Made by a program: the position numbers and the translations under genes. The notes beneath the pieces were generated by a model that saw only the letters and a list, made by a program, of their open reading frames with translations, was not told the DNA's origin and did not search any database. From a virus: a DNA stretch of 21,398 bases. Location of the stretch: positions 1 to 21,398 of IMG/VR virus record IMGVR_UViG_3300021963_000760. The stretch is one strand, 5' to 3'. Numbering within the stretch: the stretch's first letter is position 1; each line of letters opens with the position of its first letter. This document shows positions 1 to 5,968 of the stretch, piece after piece.

Positions 1-1
1 T

Positions 2-142
2 GAACACGCCCGCCTCAAGGCCGAGGTCGAGCGGCTGACCAAGGCCGGGGATAACCTTGTCTATGTGGTCACCGAACACCCAGTCGCTGAACCATTCGTA
101 AAGGCTTGGTTCGCCGCCAAGGAGGGCGAGCAGTCCAAATGA
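2..142 (+). CDS. Small coiled-coil protein, family copy 1 (5' end outside window)
   Basis: The open frame enters from the left edge and ends at TGA 140-142, so only the last 46 residues are visible. They begin with EHARLKAEVERLTKAGD, a leucine-heptad stretch that should form a coiled coil, and end with AWFAAKEGEQSK. The same two blocks recur in the next two genes, so this is one member of a tandemly duplicated family. The C-terminal AAKEG codons contain AAGGAGG, which can serve as the ribosome binding site of the next gene, whose ATG overlaps this stop. Function is unknown. The shared heptad suggests the copies may form dimers or heterodimers with each other (inference). Confidence 0.7.
   Translation, partial: EHARLKAEVERLTKAGDNLVYVVTEHPVAEPFVKAWFAAKEGEQSK
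11..53 (+). repeat. Coiled-coil cassette repeat, copy 1
   Basis: First of three near-identical direct repeats of about 43-49 bp (also 271-318 and 480-528). It begins CGCCTCAAGGCCGAGGTCGA and is read in frame as RLKAEVERLTKAGD in each of the three successive small genes. The flanking sequence differs between copies, so the cassette is conserved while the rest of each gene has diverged. Confidence 0.9.
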
Positions 143-399
143 GCATCAAGCGATGGAAACTTGGCTTTAAGCGTTGCAATTGCGTTAAGTGCGAAGCCGC
201 CATTACATTCGAGCAAACCGAGGGAAACTGCGGATGGGTAATGTGGGCAGACCATAAGGATGAAGTCTCACGCCTCAAGGCCGAGGTCGAGCGGCTTCGC
301 AAGGCCGGGGATGCGATGGCTGAAGACCTGATTGGAGAGTTCGGCAGTTATAACAGCGTCTACGATTGGAACGCCGCCAAGAAAGGAGGCCAATCATGA
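139..399 (+). CDS. Small coiled-coil protein, family copy 2, with N-terminal CxxC
   Basis: 86 aa from ATG 139, chosen because it forms an ATGA overlap with the preceding stop at 140-142. An earlier in-frame start at 106 would lie deep inside the previous gene. The N-terminal part is basic and carries C-N-C-V-K-C (residues 13-18), which could bind metal or form a disulphide. The middle contains the family heptad RLKAEVERLRKAGDAM, and the end reads WNAAKKGGQS like its neighbours. The AAAGGAGG run that encodes this tail lies 6 bases before the next ATG and is a good Shine-Dalgarno site. I do not recognise a known family. It is part of an early small-gene operon. Confidence 0.75.
   Translation: MSIKRWKLGFKRCNCVKCEAAITFEQTEGNCGWVMWADHKDEVSRLKAEVERLRKAGDAMAEDLIGEFGSYNSVYDWNAAKKGGQS
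271..318 (+). repeat. Coiled-coil cassette repeat, copy 2
   Basis: Second copy of the direct repeat. It matches copy 3 except for a short difference in the middle, where the plus strand reads GCGGCTTCGC in place of GCGGCTGACC, giving RLRKAG rather than RLTKAG. Confidence 0.9.
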
Positions 400-623
400 A
401 AGAGCATCTTTTGATTTTCTGGCAAAGGAAACTTGAGGATGCGTATCGGGAAAACTATGACCTCCAAGCCGAGAACGCCCGCCTCAAGGCCGAGGTCGAG
501 CGGCTGACCAAGGCCGGGGATGCGATGGTTTCAGAATGGGCAAACGGAGAGGAGAAGGATGCTAAAAACTTCCTCAAGGCGTTGGTAATCTGGAACGCCG
601 CCAAGGAGGGCAAACAGCCGTGA
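396..623 (+). CDS. Small coiled-coil protein, family copy 3
   Basis: 75 aa from ATG 396, which overlaps the previous TGA (397-399) and is preceded by AAAGGAGG at 6-base spacing. An upstream in-frame start at 366 is less likely. The product begins MKEHLLIFWQRKLED and runs into an extended heptad region (about residues 12-44) that includes NARLKAEVERLTKAGDAM. It ends WNAAKEGKQP. With copies 1 and 2 it forms a set of three consecutive paralogues. Probable soluble alpha-helical protein that oligomerises through its coiled coil (inference from the heptads). Function unknown. Confidence 0.8.
   Translation: MKEHLLIFWQRKLEDAYRENYDLQAENARLKAEVERLTKAGDAMVSEWANGEEKDAKNFLKALVIWNAAKEGKQP
480..528 (+). 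repeat. Coiled-coil cassette repeat, copy 3
   Basis: Third direct repeat, the longest match (to GGGGATGCGATGG). It is in frame with the small gene at 396-623. Confidence 0.9.
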
Positions 624-850
624 GCCGCCAAAAATCTGACGGACTGTCTCGAGACTCTATCGATGTAGGGGCTGGCATGATCCTTTTTGGAAAGCGATGG
701 CTTGTCGTAGAGATGGATTACAAAAGCCATAGCGACCACGAAGGAATGGACGTTGGTATGGTGCTCGTCCCTTGGGAGTCGATTGACCCGACCATGTATC
801 GCATTAAGCCGAAGCTTCGCCGTAAGGCCAAGGAGAGCAATCAGCCATGA
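620..850 (+). CDS. Hypothetical small protein, GTG start
   Basis: 76 aa starting at GTG 620, which overlaps the previous TGA (621-623). AGGAGGG lies about 10 bases upstream. The N-terminus MSRQK also opens the protein at 1423. The core (residues about 18-60) reads as short beta strands (GMILFGKRWLVVEMDY, then GMVLVPW). The end KAKESNQP resembles the AAKEGKQP tail of the coiled-coil family, and its codons again contain a ribosome-binding-like AAGGAGAG just before the next ATG. No recognised family. Confidence 0.7.
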   Translation: MSRQKSDGLSRDSIDVGAGMILFGKRWLVVEMDYKSHSDHEGMDVGMVLVPWESIDPTMYRIKPKLRRKAKESNQP

Positions 851-1077
851 AGCACCCGAAGCAGGTCGGTATGTCCTGCAAGAATACGCGCTTCATCAAA
901 GCCTCCCTCACCCCTTACGAAGCCAGGCTCGTCGAGAAGACCACCAAAGCCGACCGTGATCGCTGGAACGAACTGATGGCCAAACCTTGGAACAAATGGC
1001 AACCCACTCAACCTCCCGCCCCAACAACTACGGCAAAATCAAGCAAGCGGTCGTCGAAGCCCACGCCGCCGGCCTGA
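847..1077 (+). CDS. Hypothetical small basic protein
   Basis: 76 aa from ATG 847, forming an ATGA overlap with the stop of the previous gene. AAGGAGAG lies 12 bases before the start. The protein is rich in Lys/Arg, has a helical stretch around TPYEARLVEKTTKADRDRW, and ends in a Pro/Thr/Ser/Lys-rich tail. The tail is encoded by sequence that overlaps the next gene in another frame by 82 bases. The C-terminal composition may therefore be shaped by the overlap rather than by its own function. No family recognised. Confidence 0.65.
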   Translation: MKHPKQVGMSCKNTRFIKASLTPYEARLVEKTTKADRDRWNELMAKPWNKWQPTQPPAPTTTAKSSKRSSKPTPPA

Positions 1078-1181
1078 CATACGCCGACGTCCAGGCCAAG
1101 TACGGATACCGCCGCGCCAGCCTTTACGAAGCCGCCAGACACCTTACCCCCAGACTCAAACCCTCCAAACATCGCACATGA
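996..1181 (+). CDS. Small putative helix-turn-helix protein
   Basis: 61 aa from ATG 996. A TTG at 987 would add three residues. The core AGLTYADVQAKYGYRRASLY reads like a helix-turn-helix (LTYADVQAKYG as first helix and turn, RRASLYEAARHL as recognition helix), similar to short phage or transposase-type DNA-binding domains. The first 82 bases overlap the end of the gene at 847-1077 in a different frame. The stop TGA overlaps the ATG of the next gene at 1178. Likely a small DNA-binding regulator of the phage (inference). A second HTH-like protein lies at 1423-1644. Confidence 0.65.
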   Translation: MATHSTSRPNNYGKIKQAVVEAHAAGLTYADVQAKYGYRRASLYEAARHLTPRLKPSKHRT

Positions 1182-1426
1182 GAAAGCCCCCAATCAACCT
1201 GACCCAGTATACCCATAAGATGCCCCGCCGCTGCCATGCCCTGCTCGTCATCCTCGACGGGGGCAAGGTCGAGCATCCCGAGTTCGTGGCCTACAGCCGG
1301 GACGAGTTCGCCACCGAGCTGGCCAAGTGGAAGCGCAACGTGCTGCCGACCCTCCGCCGCTCCAACGTCGAGTTCTGGGAACTGCACAACGGCGATCACC
1401 AGGCGGTCAACTTGCTCAACCGATGA
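1178..1426 (+). CDS. Hypothetical small protein
   Basis: 82 aa, ATG at 1178 overlapping the previous TGA. A second in-frame ATG lies 14 codons later, so the true N-terminus could be MPRRCHALLV. The sequence looks like one compact alpha/beta domain: CHALLVILDGGK is a strand-turn, RDEFATELAKWKRNVLPTL is an amphipathic helix, and NVEFWELHNG is a closing strand. No recognised family. It sits between two HTH-like genes and is coupled to both. Confidence 0.65.
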   Translation: MRKPPINLTQYTHKMPRRCHALLVILDGGKVEHPEFVAYSRDEFATELAKWKRNVLPTLRRSNVEFWELHNGDHQAVNLLNR

Positions 1427-1644
1427 GCCGGCAGAAAATCAATTGCTACGGGCGTCCGCCGGCAAGGCTCGCTGTCCTAGAGGGCATCAAGCACGGCCTG
1501 ACCGCCAAGGAGACAGCCTATGCCTACGAGTATAGCATCCGTGCCGTGCAGGAAGCCGCCTCCCGCATGAAGGTGTCCTTCATCTGGTCTGGCATCGGGC
1601 GACCCCCTAAACACCTGCCTAATAATAACAATGAACATCAATAA
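1423..1644 (+). CDS. Small putative helix-turn-helix protein (sigma-region-4 style)
   Basis: 73 aa from ATG 1423, which overlaps TGA 1424-1426. A longer upstream frame exists but lies inside the previous gene. After MSRQK the segment RLAVLEGIKHGLTAKETAYA followed by YEYSIRAVQEAASRMKV has the pattern of a helix-turn-helix in which a hydrophobic helix is followed by L-T-x-K-E-x-A and a recognition helix. This is common in sigma-70 region 4-like and small phage regulators. The end is Asn-rich and overlaps the next gene by 14 bases. Probable DNA-binding protein, with the target unknown. Confidence 0.65.
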   Translation: MSRQKINCYGRPPARLAVLEGIKHGLTAKETAYAYEYSIRAVQEAASRMKVSFIWSGIGRPPKHLPNNNNEHQ

Positions 1645-2353
1645 GGGCTGGAAGCGGTTCATGGCGGTCGGTTGCTCCCACGGGATGTATGCCGACCCGA
1701 AGGCCATCGAGGGCGTCCTCAAGTTCAAGGAACGCTGGAAGCCCCACATGACCGTCCACCTAGGCGACTTCGTGGACATGACCCCCTTCATGTCGTCGGC
1801 GCGGGGCAAGGGCGACGCCGTCGAACCCGATATCGGCGGGGGGCTGAAATTTCTAGACCAGCTCCGCCCGAACGTCGTTCTGGCCGGCAACCATGAGGTC
1901 CGCCTGTGGCGCGAAGCGGCCTCGGACGACGAAGTCTATTCCGGCTACGCCCTTCGCCTGATCAACGACATCACCGAGCATTGCCGGAAGCGGAAAGCCC
2001 TGTTCGTCGAATACACGGGCATCTGGCAGGCGTTCCAGTTGGCCAACTACAAGTTCACCCACGGAACCGTCTACGGGGAGAACGCACCTCGGGACATGGC
2101 CGAGATGTACGGCAACGTAATCTTCGCCCATACGCACAAGGTCGGACGCATGACGGGACGCCGGGACGATACTCCGACGGGCATCAGCGTCGGCACCCTG
2201 ACCCGTAGGGGGGCTATGGATTACGCCAATACCCGCCGCGCCACGTTCGCCTGGTCGCAAGGCATGGCCTTCGGCTACTACAACGACGAGCAACTCATCC
2301 CTTGGGTGCATGAGCAGCCGCAGGGTCAGGACGAATGGATTCTCCCGGTATGA
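1631..2353 (+). CDS. Calcineurin-like metallophosphoesterase
   Basis: 240 aa. The order of motifs is that of the calcineurin-like phosphoesterase superfamily: GCSHG (14-18), GDFVD (45-49), GNHE (86-89), FTHG (142-145) and AHTH (166-169). These residues normally hold two metal ions and hydrolyse phosphomono- or diesters. The first motif is normally D-x-H, but here it is C15-S16-H17, so the first metal-ligand Asp is replaced by Cys. The other ligands (D46, N87, H88, H144, H167, H169) are present. Phage members are proposed to act on nucleotides or nucleic acid ends; the substrate here is unknown. The start overlaps the preceding gene by 14 bases, and the gene is coupled through ATGA to the next. 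Confidence 0.85.
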   Translation: MNINKGWKRFMAVGCSHGMYADPKAIEGVLKFKERWKPHMTVHLGDFVDMTPFMSSARGKGDAVEPDIGGGLKFLDQLRPNVVLAGNHEVRLWREAASDDEVYSGYALRLINDITEHCRKRKALFVEYTGIWQAFQLANYKFTHGTVYGENAPRDMAEMYGNVIFAHTHKVGRMTGRRDDTPTGISVGTLTRRGAMDYANTRRATFAWSQGMAFGYYNDEQLIPWVHEQPQGQDEWILPV

Positions 2354-2580
2354 AGACCGAAGACGTCCTGAAGAAACTTTGGAAACTGAAGTCCAAGGGG
2401 GCCGACGAGATTCCGAAGGGCTTCAAGGACTTGGAGCAGTTGACGAAGGACTGGAAGGTTCACCGCACGACGGCGCGGGAATGGGCGTTGGCGTTGGTCA
2501 AGGCCGGCGAGCTGAAGCAAATCAGACTTCGCTTTTTTGATGGACGCCGCATCCAGATGAAGTATTTCTATGGGAAATGA
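2350..2580 (+). CDS. Small winged-helix-like DNA-binding protein
   Basis: 76 aa from ATG 2350, an ATGA overlap with the phosphoesterase stop. Upstream in-frame starts at 2335 are less likely. The C-terminal half, LTKDWKVHRTTAREWALALV then KAGELKQIRLRFFDGRRIQM, fits a winged helix: a turn, the recognition helix TTAREWALALVKAGEL, and a beta hairpin wing. It ends the first plus-strand transcription unit and is followed by a strong terminator. Likely a phage regulator or replication accessory (inference). Confidence 0.65.
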   Translation: MKTEDVLKKLWKLKSKGADEIPKGFKDLEQLTKDWKVHRTTAREWALALVKAGELKQIRLRFFDGRRIQMKYFYGK

Positions 2581-2601
2581 AACCCATTTGCTTCAAGACT
2601 A

Positions 2602-2611
2602 GGGGGGGGGG
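2602..2611 (+). repeat. Run of ten G residues
   Basis: An uninterrupted G10 tract in the 153-base gap between the winged-helix-like gene and the methyltransferase gene. It lies outside convincing coding sequence. It could vary in length by slippage or be an assembly inaccuracy. Confidence 0.85.
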
Positions 2612-2633
2612 AATTACTCTGGTACGAAAGGTG

Positions 2634-2675
2634 GGCCAGTCCGTTCCGGCAAAGGAGGGACTGGTCTTCTTTTTT
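2634..2675 (+). terminator. Rho-independent terminator
   Basis: A perfect 7-bp stem, CCAGTCC (2636-2642) with GGACTGG (2658-2664), closes a 15-base loop and is followed directly by the T-rich stretch TCTTCTTTTTT. It lies 55 bases after the stop of the winged-helix-like gene and separates the small-gene operon from the methyltransferase unit. The rest of the gap (2676-2733) probably contains the promoter of that unit, but I see no convincing -35/-10 pair. Confidence 0.85.
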
Positions 2676-2733
2676 ATGAAGATAAAACTTTTACCGTTGC
2701 CACAGGCACGGATCAATACATCGCTACTTTCCT

Positions 2734-3966
2734 ATGCGTTACCTCTCCGTCTGCTCCGGCATGGAAGCCGCCTCTGTCGCCTGGCACCCGCTCGGCTGGA
2801 CTCCAGTCGGCTTTTCCGAAATCGAACCCTTCCCCTGCGCTATCCTCAAACACCGATTCCCCAACGTACCTAACTATGGATCACTCACCGAATACCAATC
2901 GTGGCCCCTCGAGCGTGGAGCAATCGACCTTCTGGTCGGAGGAACTCCTTGCCAGTCCTTCTCCGTCGCCGGACTCCGCAAAGGACTTACCGACCCACGG
3001 GGCAACCTCGCTCTCACCTTTCTTGGCTTGTCTGACAAACTCAAGCCCCGCTGGATCGTCTGGGAAAACGTCCCCGGTGTCCTGTCTTCGGGAGGAGGGC
3101 GGGACTTTGGTTCCTTCCTCGGGGCGTTGGTCGAACTCGGGTATGGGTTCGCCTACCGAGTGCTGGACGCTCAACACTTCGGAGTTCCCCAGCGTCGTCG
3201 TCGAGTCTTCGTTGTCGCACATCTTGGAGACTGGCGAGCTGCCGCCGAGGTTCTATCTCTCGCCGAAGGCTTGCGCGGGTATCTTGAGACGGGCAACAAA
3301 ACGAGGAAAGGCGTTGCCGCCGATGCTGGAGCAGGCGTTGAGGCAGGCGGCCTCCAGCGGACAGTCGGAACCCTGTGCGCCGACACCCACCCAGGAGCCT
3401 ACTCAGGGCAGGATGCCTACACCGGGCGACTGATTCCTTCCCATTGGCAGGGCGGCGATGTCCACCCGACGCTTAACCAGTCCGCAAAGGGCAGCGGTGG
3501 CGTCGGATCGTCTAATCAGGAACTGTTCAGCCAAGGCGGTACGTACCTTGTGCCGGGTCAGCCAACCCCCTACCGCAAGTCCAAGCGAGCCTGCTCCACG
3601 ACCGACGACGAGCGTGTCGAGGCCGAGGCGTTGGCGGTGACGACTTCAGCCCCGCTGCATTTCGACACCTATAACCAGACGACCTCCAACATCAGCTTCA
3701 CGCTTTCTTGTTCCGCATCTGACGCAAACCATACCGGGACTGTATTCGTTCCGAATATGGCCGTCCGTCGCCTGACGCCTGTCGAGTGCGAACGCCTCCA
3801 AGGCTTCCCCGACAACTGGTCGCGCATCAGCTGGAAGGGCAAGCCCGAGGAGGACTGTCCCGACGGCCCGCGCTACAAGGCCTGCGGAAACTCAATGGCA
3901 GTACCTGTGATGGCTTTCATCGGGAAAAGGATTGAAGAGGTCGAGGCAAAGGGACACCAGTCCTAA
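2734..3966 (+). CDS. Cytosine-C5 DNA methyltransferase
   Basis: 410 aa, complete. It transfers methyl from S-adenosylmethionine to C5 of cytosine in DNA. Motifs in order: motif I-like SVCSGMEAASVAW near the N-terminus, motif IV GGTPCQSFS with catalytic C73, motif VI ENVPG (111-115), motif VIII QRRRRVF (153-159), the variable target-recognition region (about 165-340), motif IX RRLTPVECERLQGFP (from 345), and motif X RYKACGNSMAVPV (380-392). All catalytic residues are intact, so it should be active. A phage orphan methyltransferase like this usually protects virion DNA from host restriction. No partner nuclease is present nearby. The gene opens a new transcription unit after a terminator and contains another reading frame (2876-3433). 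Confidence 0.95.
   Translation: MRYLSVCSGMEAASVAWHPLGWTPVGFSEIEPFPCAILKHRFPNVPNYGSLTEYQSWPLERGAIDLLVGGTPCQSFSVAGLRKGLTDPRGNLALTFLGLSDKLKPRWIVWENVPGVLSSGGGRDFGSFLGALVELGYGFAYRVLDAQHFGVPQRRRRVFVVAHLGDWRAAAEVLSLAEGLRGYLETGNKTRKGVAADAGAGVEAGGLQRTVGTLCADTHPGAYSGQDAYTGRLIPSHWQGGDVHPTLNQSAKGSGGVGSSNQELFSQGGTYLVPGQPTPYRKSKRACSTTDDERVEAEALAVTTSAPLHFDTYNQTTSNISFTLSCSASDANHTGTVFVPNMAVRRLTPVECERLQGFPDNWSRISWKGKPEEDCPDGPRYKACGNSMAVPVMAFIGKRIEEVEAKGHQS
2876..3433 (+). CDS. Overlapping out-of-frame ORF within the methyltransferase gene
   Basis: 185 aa from ATG 2876, read in the +1 frame relative to the methyltransferase and wholly inside it. Residues 125-155 (RFYLSPKACAGILRRATKRG then KALPPMLEQAL), preceded by SLSHILETGELPP, match a protein signature that I recall from many phage genomes, typically encoded next to or overlapping cytosine methyltransferases. 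Other segments (SGKTSP, GGTLVPSSGRWSNSGMGSPT, LNTSEFPS) also read like that family. The N-terminal third is Ser/Pro-rich and low in predicted structure. No Shine-Dalgarno site is seen, so expression may depend on coupling or internal initiation. The function of the family is unknown to me. The overlap is seen directly; the homology is from memory and needs a search. Confidence 0.6.
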   Translation: MDHSPNTNRGPSSVEQSTFWSEELLASPSPSPDSAKDLPTHGATSLSPFLACLTNSSPAGSSGKTSPVSCLREEGGTLVPSSGRWSNSGMGSPTECWTLNTSEFPSVVVESSLSHILETGELPPRFYLSPKACAGILRRATKRGKALPPMLEQALRQAASSGQSEPCAPTPTQEPTQGRMPTPGD

Positions 3967-3973
3967 AGCCACC

Positions 3974-5968
3974 ATGACCACCGAAGATCGCATTTCCGGG
4001 GCGAGAGCCTATCTCGCCAAGCTGCCTGCCGCCGTCGCCGGCCAAGGCGGACACCCCGCCACCTACCGCGCCGCCAGCATTCTGGCCAACGGGTTCGACC
4101 TGCCGTGGTCGGACGCATGGGCCTTGCTTCAGGAGTTCAACGCCCGTTGCTCGCCCCCTTGGTCGGAGAAAGACCTGCGTCACAAGTTGAACGACGCCTA
4201 CGTCAAGCCGCACGAACGCCAGAAGGGATGGCTGTCGAAGGGCAAGGACAACGAACGCAGGGTCGGCGCGAACGGACGCTTCGTCTTCGACCCGAACCGG
4301 GTGGCGGAGCTGGTCGACGTCCAGACGCCGTTCACGACCGCCGACGTGCTGCTGAACTGCTTCAAGGATGAGGACGTCATCTGCATCACGAACGAGGCCG
4401 GCCAGACCGAAGACGGCAAGTGGTTCCCGGCGTCGAAGGGCATCTTTCTTACCCGCGCCGAGTGGATCACCAAGTTCTTCGGCCCCGGAGCCGTGGGGGC
4501 TGCGAAGTTCGCCGGCACGGAGTCGGGGGCTTGGATTCGTATCAACCCCTTCACGCCCGACGACTTCACGGGTACCGACGGTTCGGTGTCGGCCTACCGC
4601 CATGTCTTGGTCGAGTTCGACAAGAAGGCCAAGGACGAGCAGATTGCCATCTTCCAGCAGTCCAACCTGCCCATCAGCCTGCTCGTCGACTCGGGCGGCA
4701 AGTCAGTCCACGCCTGGGTGCGTGTCGACGCCCAGAGCAAGGAGCAATGGGAGGAACGCCGTAATACGGTGTATGACTACCTTTCCGACCACGAACCCGA
4801 CCCGCAGAACAAGAACCCTTCCCGCTGGAGCCGGCTGGGGGGTATCATGCGCGGCGAGAACGAGCAGAAGATCGTGGCGTTCAAGATTGGTTCGCTGGAC
4901 TGGGACGAGTTCATGGCGTGGCGGGAGGGTCAGGACTTCCCCGAGGAGGTCACGACGGACATCCTTGAGAACTACGACGTCCTGAACGACCCGAACACGG
5001 TCATCGGCCACGGACGCTGGTTGCAGAAGGGCGGCTCGCTGCTTATCACCGCGCAGTCCGGCATCGGCAAGTCATCCTTCGCCATGCAGATGGCCATGTC
5101 ATGGGCTTGCGGACGGGAGTTGTTCGGCATCCCGGCGAAGCACCCGCTGAAGATGGGCGTCCTCCAGGCGGAGGGCGACGTCGGCGACATGGCCCAGTCC
5201 TTCCAAGGCGTCATGTCGGGCATGAGGCTCAACAACGACGAGAAGGCGATGGTCAGGCAGCACCTGCATTTCTTCAATGAGTCGTCGAAGCGCGGCTCGG
5301 ACATCATCCAGCTCGCCCGTAAGATCATCGTCCGGCATAAGTTGGACGTCATCGTCCTCGACCCGCTGATGGCCTACATCGGCGGCAACATCAACGACAA
5401 CGTCGACGTGACGAACTTCTGCCGTGGTCTGCTGGAGCCGATGCTGAAGGAGACGGGGTGCATCGCCATCCTGATTCACCACGAAGGCAAGCCGAAGGCC
5501 AAGGAGGTCACGGACGGCCAGACCTTCTCGGACATGATGTACAGCGGGACGGGCGGGGCGGAGTTGGTGAACTACGTCCGTGCCGTCCTGAACATCCGTC
5601 GGGAGTCGAAGGACTTGCCGGTGTTCTCGTTCAACCTGTCGAAGCGCGGCAAGGAAGCCGGGATGCGGACGCCCGACGGCAAGCCTACCCTTGTCCTGAA
5701 ACTGAAACACGCCGACGACCGGGTATTCTGGGAGGTCGCCCCCTTGGCCGGCGGTTTCGAGCTGCTCAAGGTCGGCCAGCAGTATCGTCACTTTGAGTCC
5801 AAGCCCCGCATCAGCCGGGGGGCTTTGCTGGAGGAACTGGTGGCGGATCACAAACTCCAGAGGGACCAGGCGGAAGCCCTGATTAAGGCTATGGTGACCA
5901 ACGGCATCATCGAACCCCGCAAGGTGGGGGCTGCGTTGTACTACCAAGGCACAAAATACGACGCATGA
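3974..5968 (+). CDS. Primase / RepA-like helicase fusion
   Basis: 664 aa from ATG 3974, seven bases after the methyltransferase stop. A TTG at 3932 would overlap that gene. The N-terminal 75 residues resemble the helical PriCT-type domain found in phage primases (GGHPATYRAASILANGF, ending LRHKLNDAY). Residues about 205-300 look like an archaeo-eukaryotic primase core: HVLVEFD (210-216) with acidic metal ligands and SGGKSVH (240-246). Residues 350-600 form a RecA-fold ATPase of the RepA/AAA_25 type: Walker A AQSGIGKSS (360-368), Walker B VIVLDP (459-464), and IHHEGK further on. The C-terminus (about 610-660) looks like a winged helix. It probably primes and unwinds phage DNA. It is coupled by ATGA to the Mom-like gene. 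Confidence 0.85.
   Translation: MTTEDRISGARAYLAKLPAAVAGQGGHPATYRAASILANGFDLPWSDAWALLQEFNARCSPPWSEKDLRHKLNDAYVKPHERQKGWLSKGKDNERRVGANGRFVFDPNRVAELVDVQTPFTTADVLLNCFKDEDVICITNEAGQTEDGKWFPASKGIFLTRAEWITKFFGPGAVGAAKFAGTESGAWIRINPFTPDDFTGTDGSVSAYRHVLVEFDKKAKDEQIAIFQQSNLPISLLVDSGGKSVHAWVRVDAQSKEQWEERRNTVYDYLSDHEPDPQNKNPSRWSRLGGIMRGENEQKIVAFKIGSLDWDEFMAWREGQDFPEEVTTDILENYDVLNDPNTVIGHGRWLQKGGSLLITAQSGIGKSSFAMQMAMSWACGRELFGIPAKHPLKMGVLQAEGDVGDMAQSFQGVMSGMRLNNDEKAMVRQHLHFFNESSKRGSDIIQLARKIIVRHKLDVIVLDPLMAYIGGNINDNVDVTNFCRGLLEPMLKETGCIAILIHHEGKPKAKEVTDGQTFSDMMYSGTGGAELVNYVRAVLNIRRESKDLPVFSFNLSKRGKEAGMRTPDGKPTLVLKLKHADDRVFWEVAPLAGGFELLKVGQQYRHFESKPRISRGALLEELVADHKLQRDQAEALIKAMVTNGIIEPRKVGAALYYQGTKYDA

Noticed and set aside
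1-640. Three spaced direct repeats as a CRISPR array
   Set aside because: The repeats lie in frame within three coding sequences, are unequal in length, and are separated by about 210-260 bases with no spacer-like regularity.
2577-2873. A 98-codon plus-strand frame starting with an ATGA overlap after the winged-helix-like gene
   Set aside because: It runs through the G10 tract and the terminator hairpin, and its second half is an alternate reading of the methyltransferase start. The product shows no domain.
3917-5947. Minus-strand frames antisense to the primase/helicase gene (for example 3917-4603 and 5099-5947)
   Set aside because: Arg/Val/Asp-rich products with no domains; the plus-strand gene has clear motifs across the same DNA.
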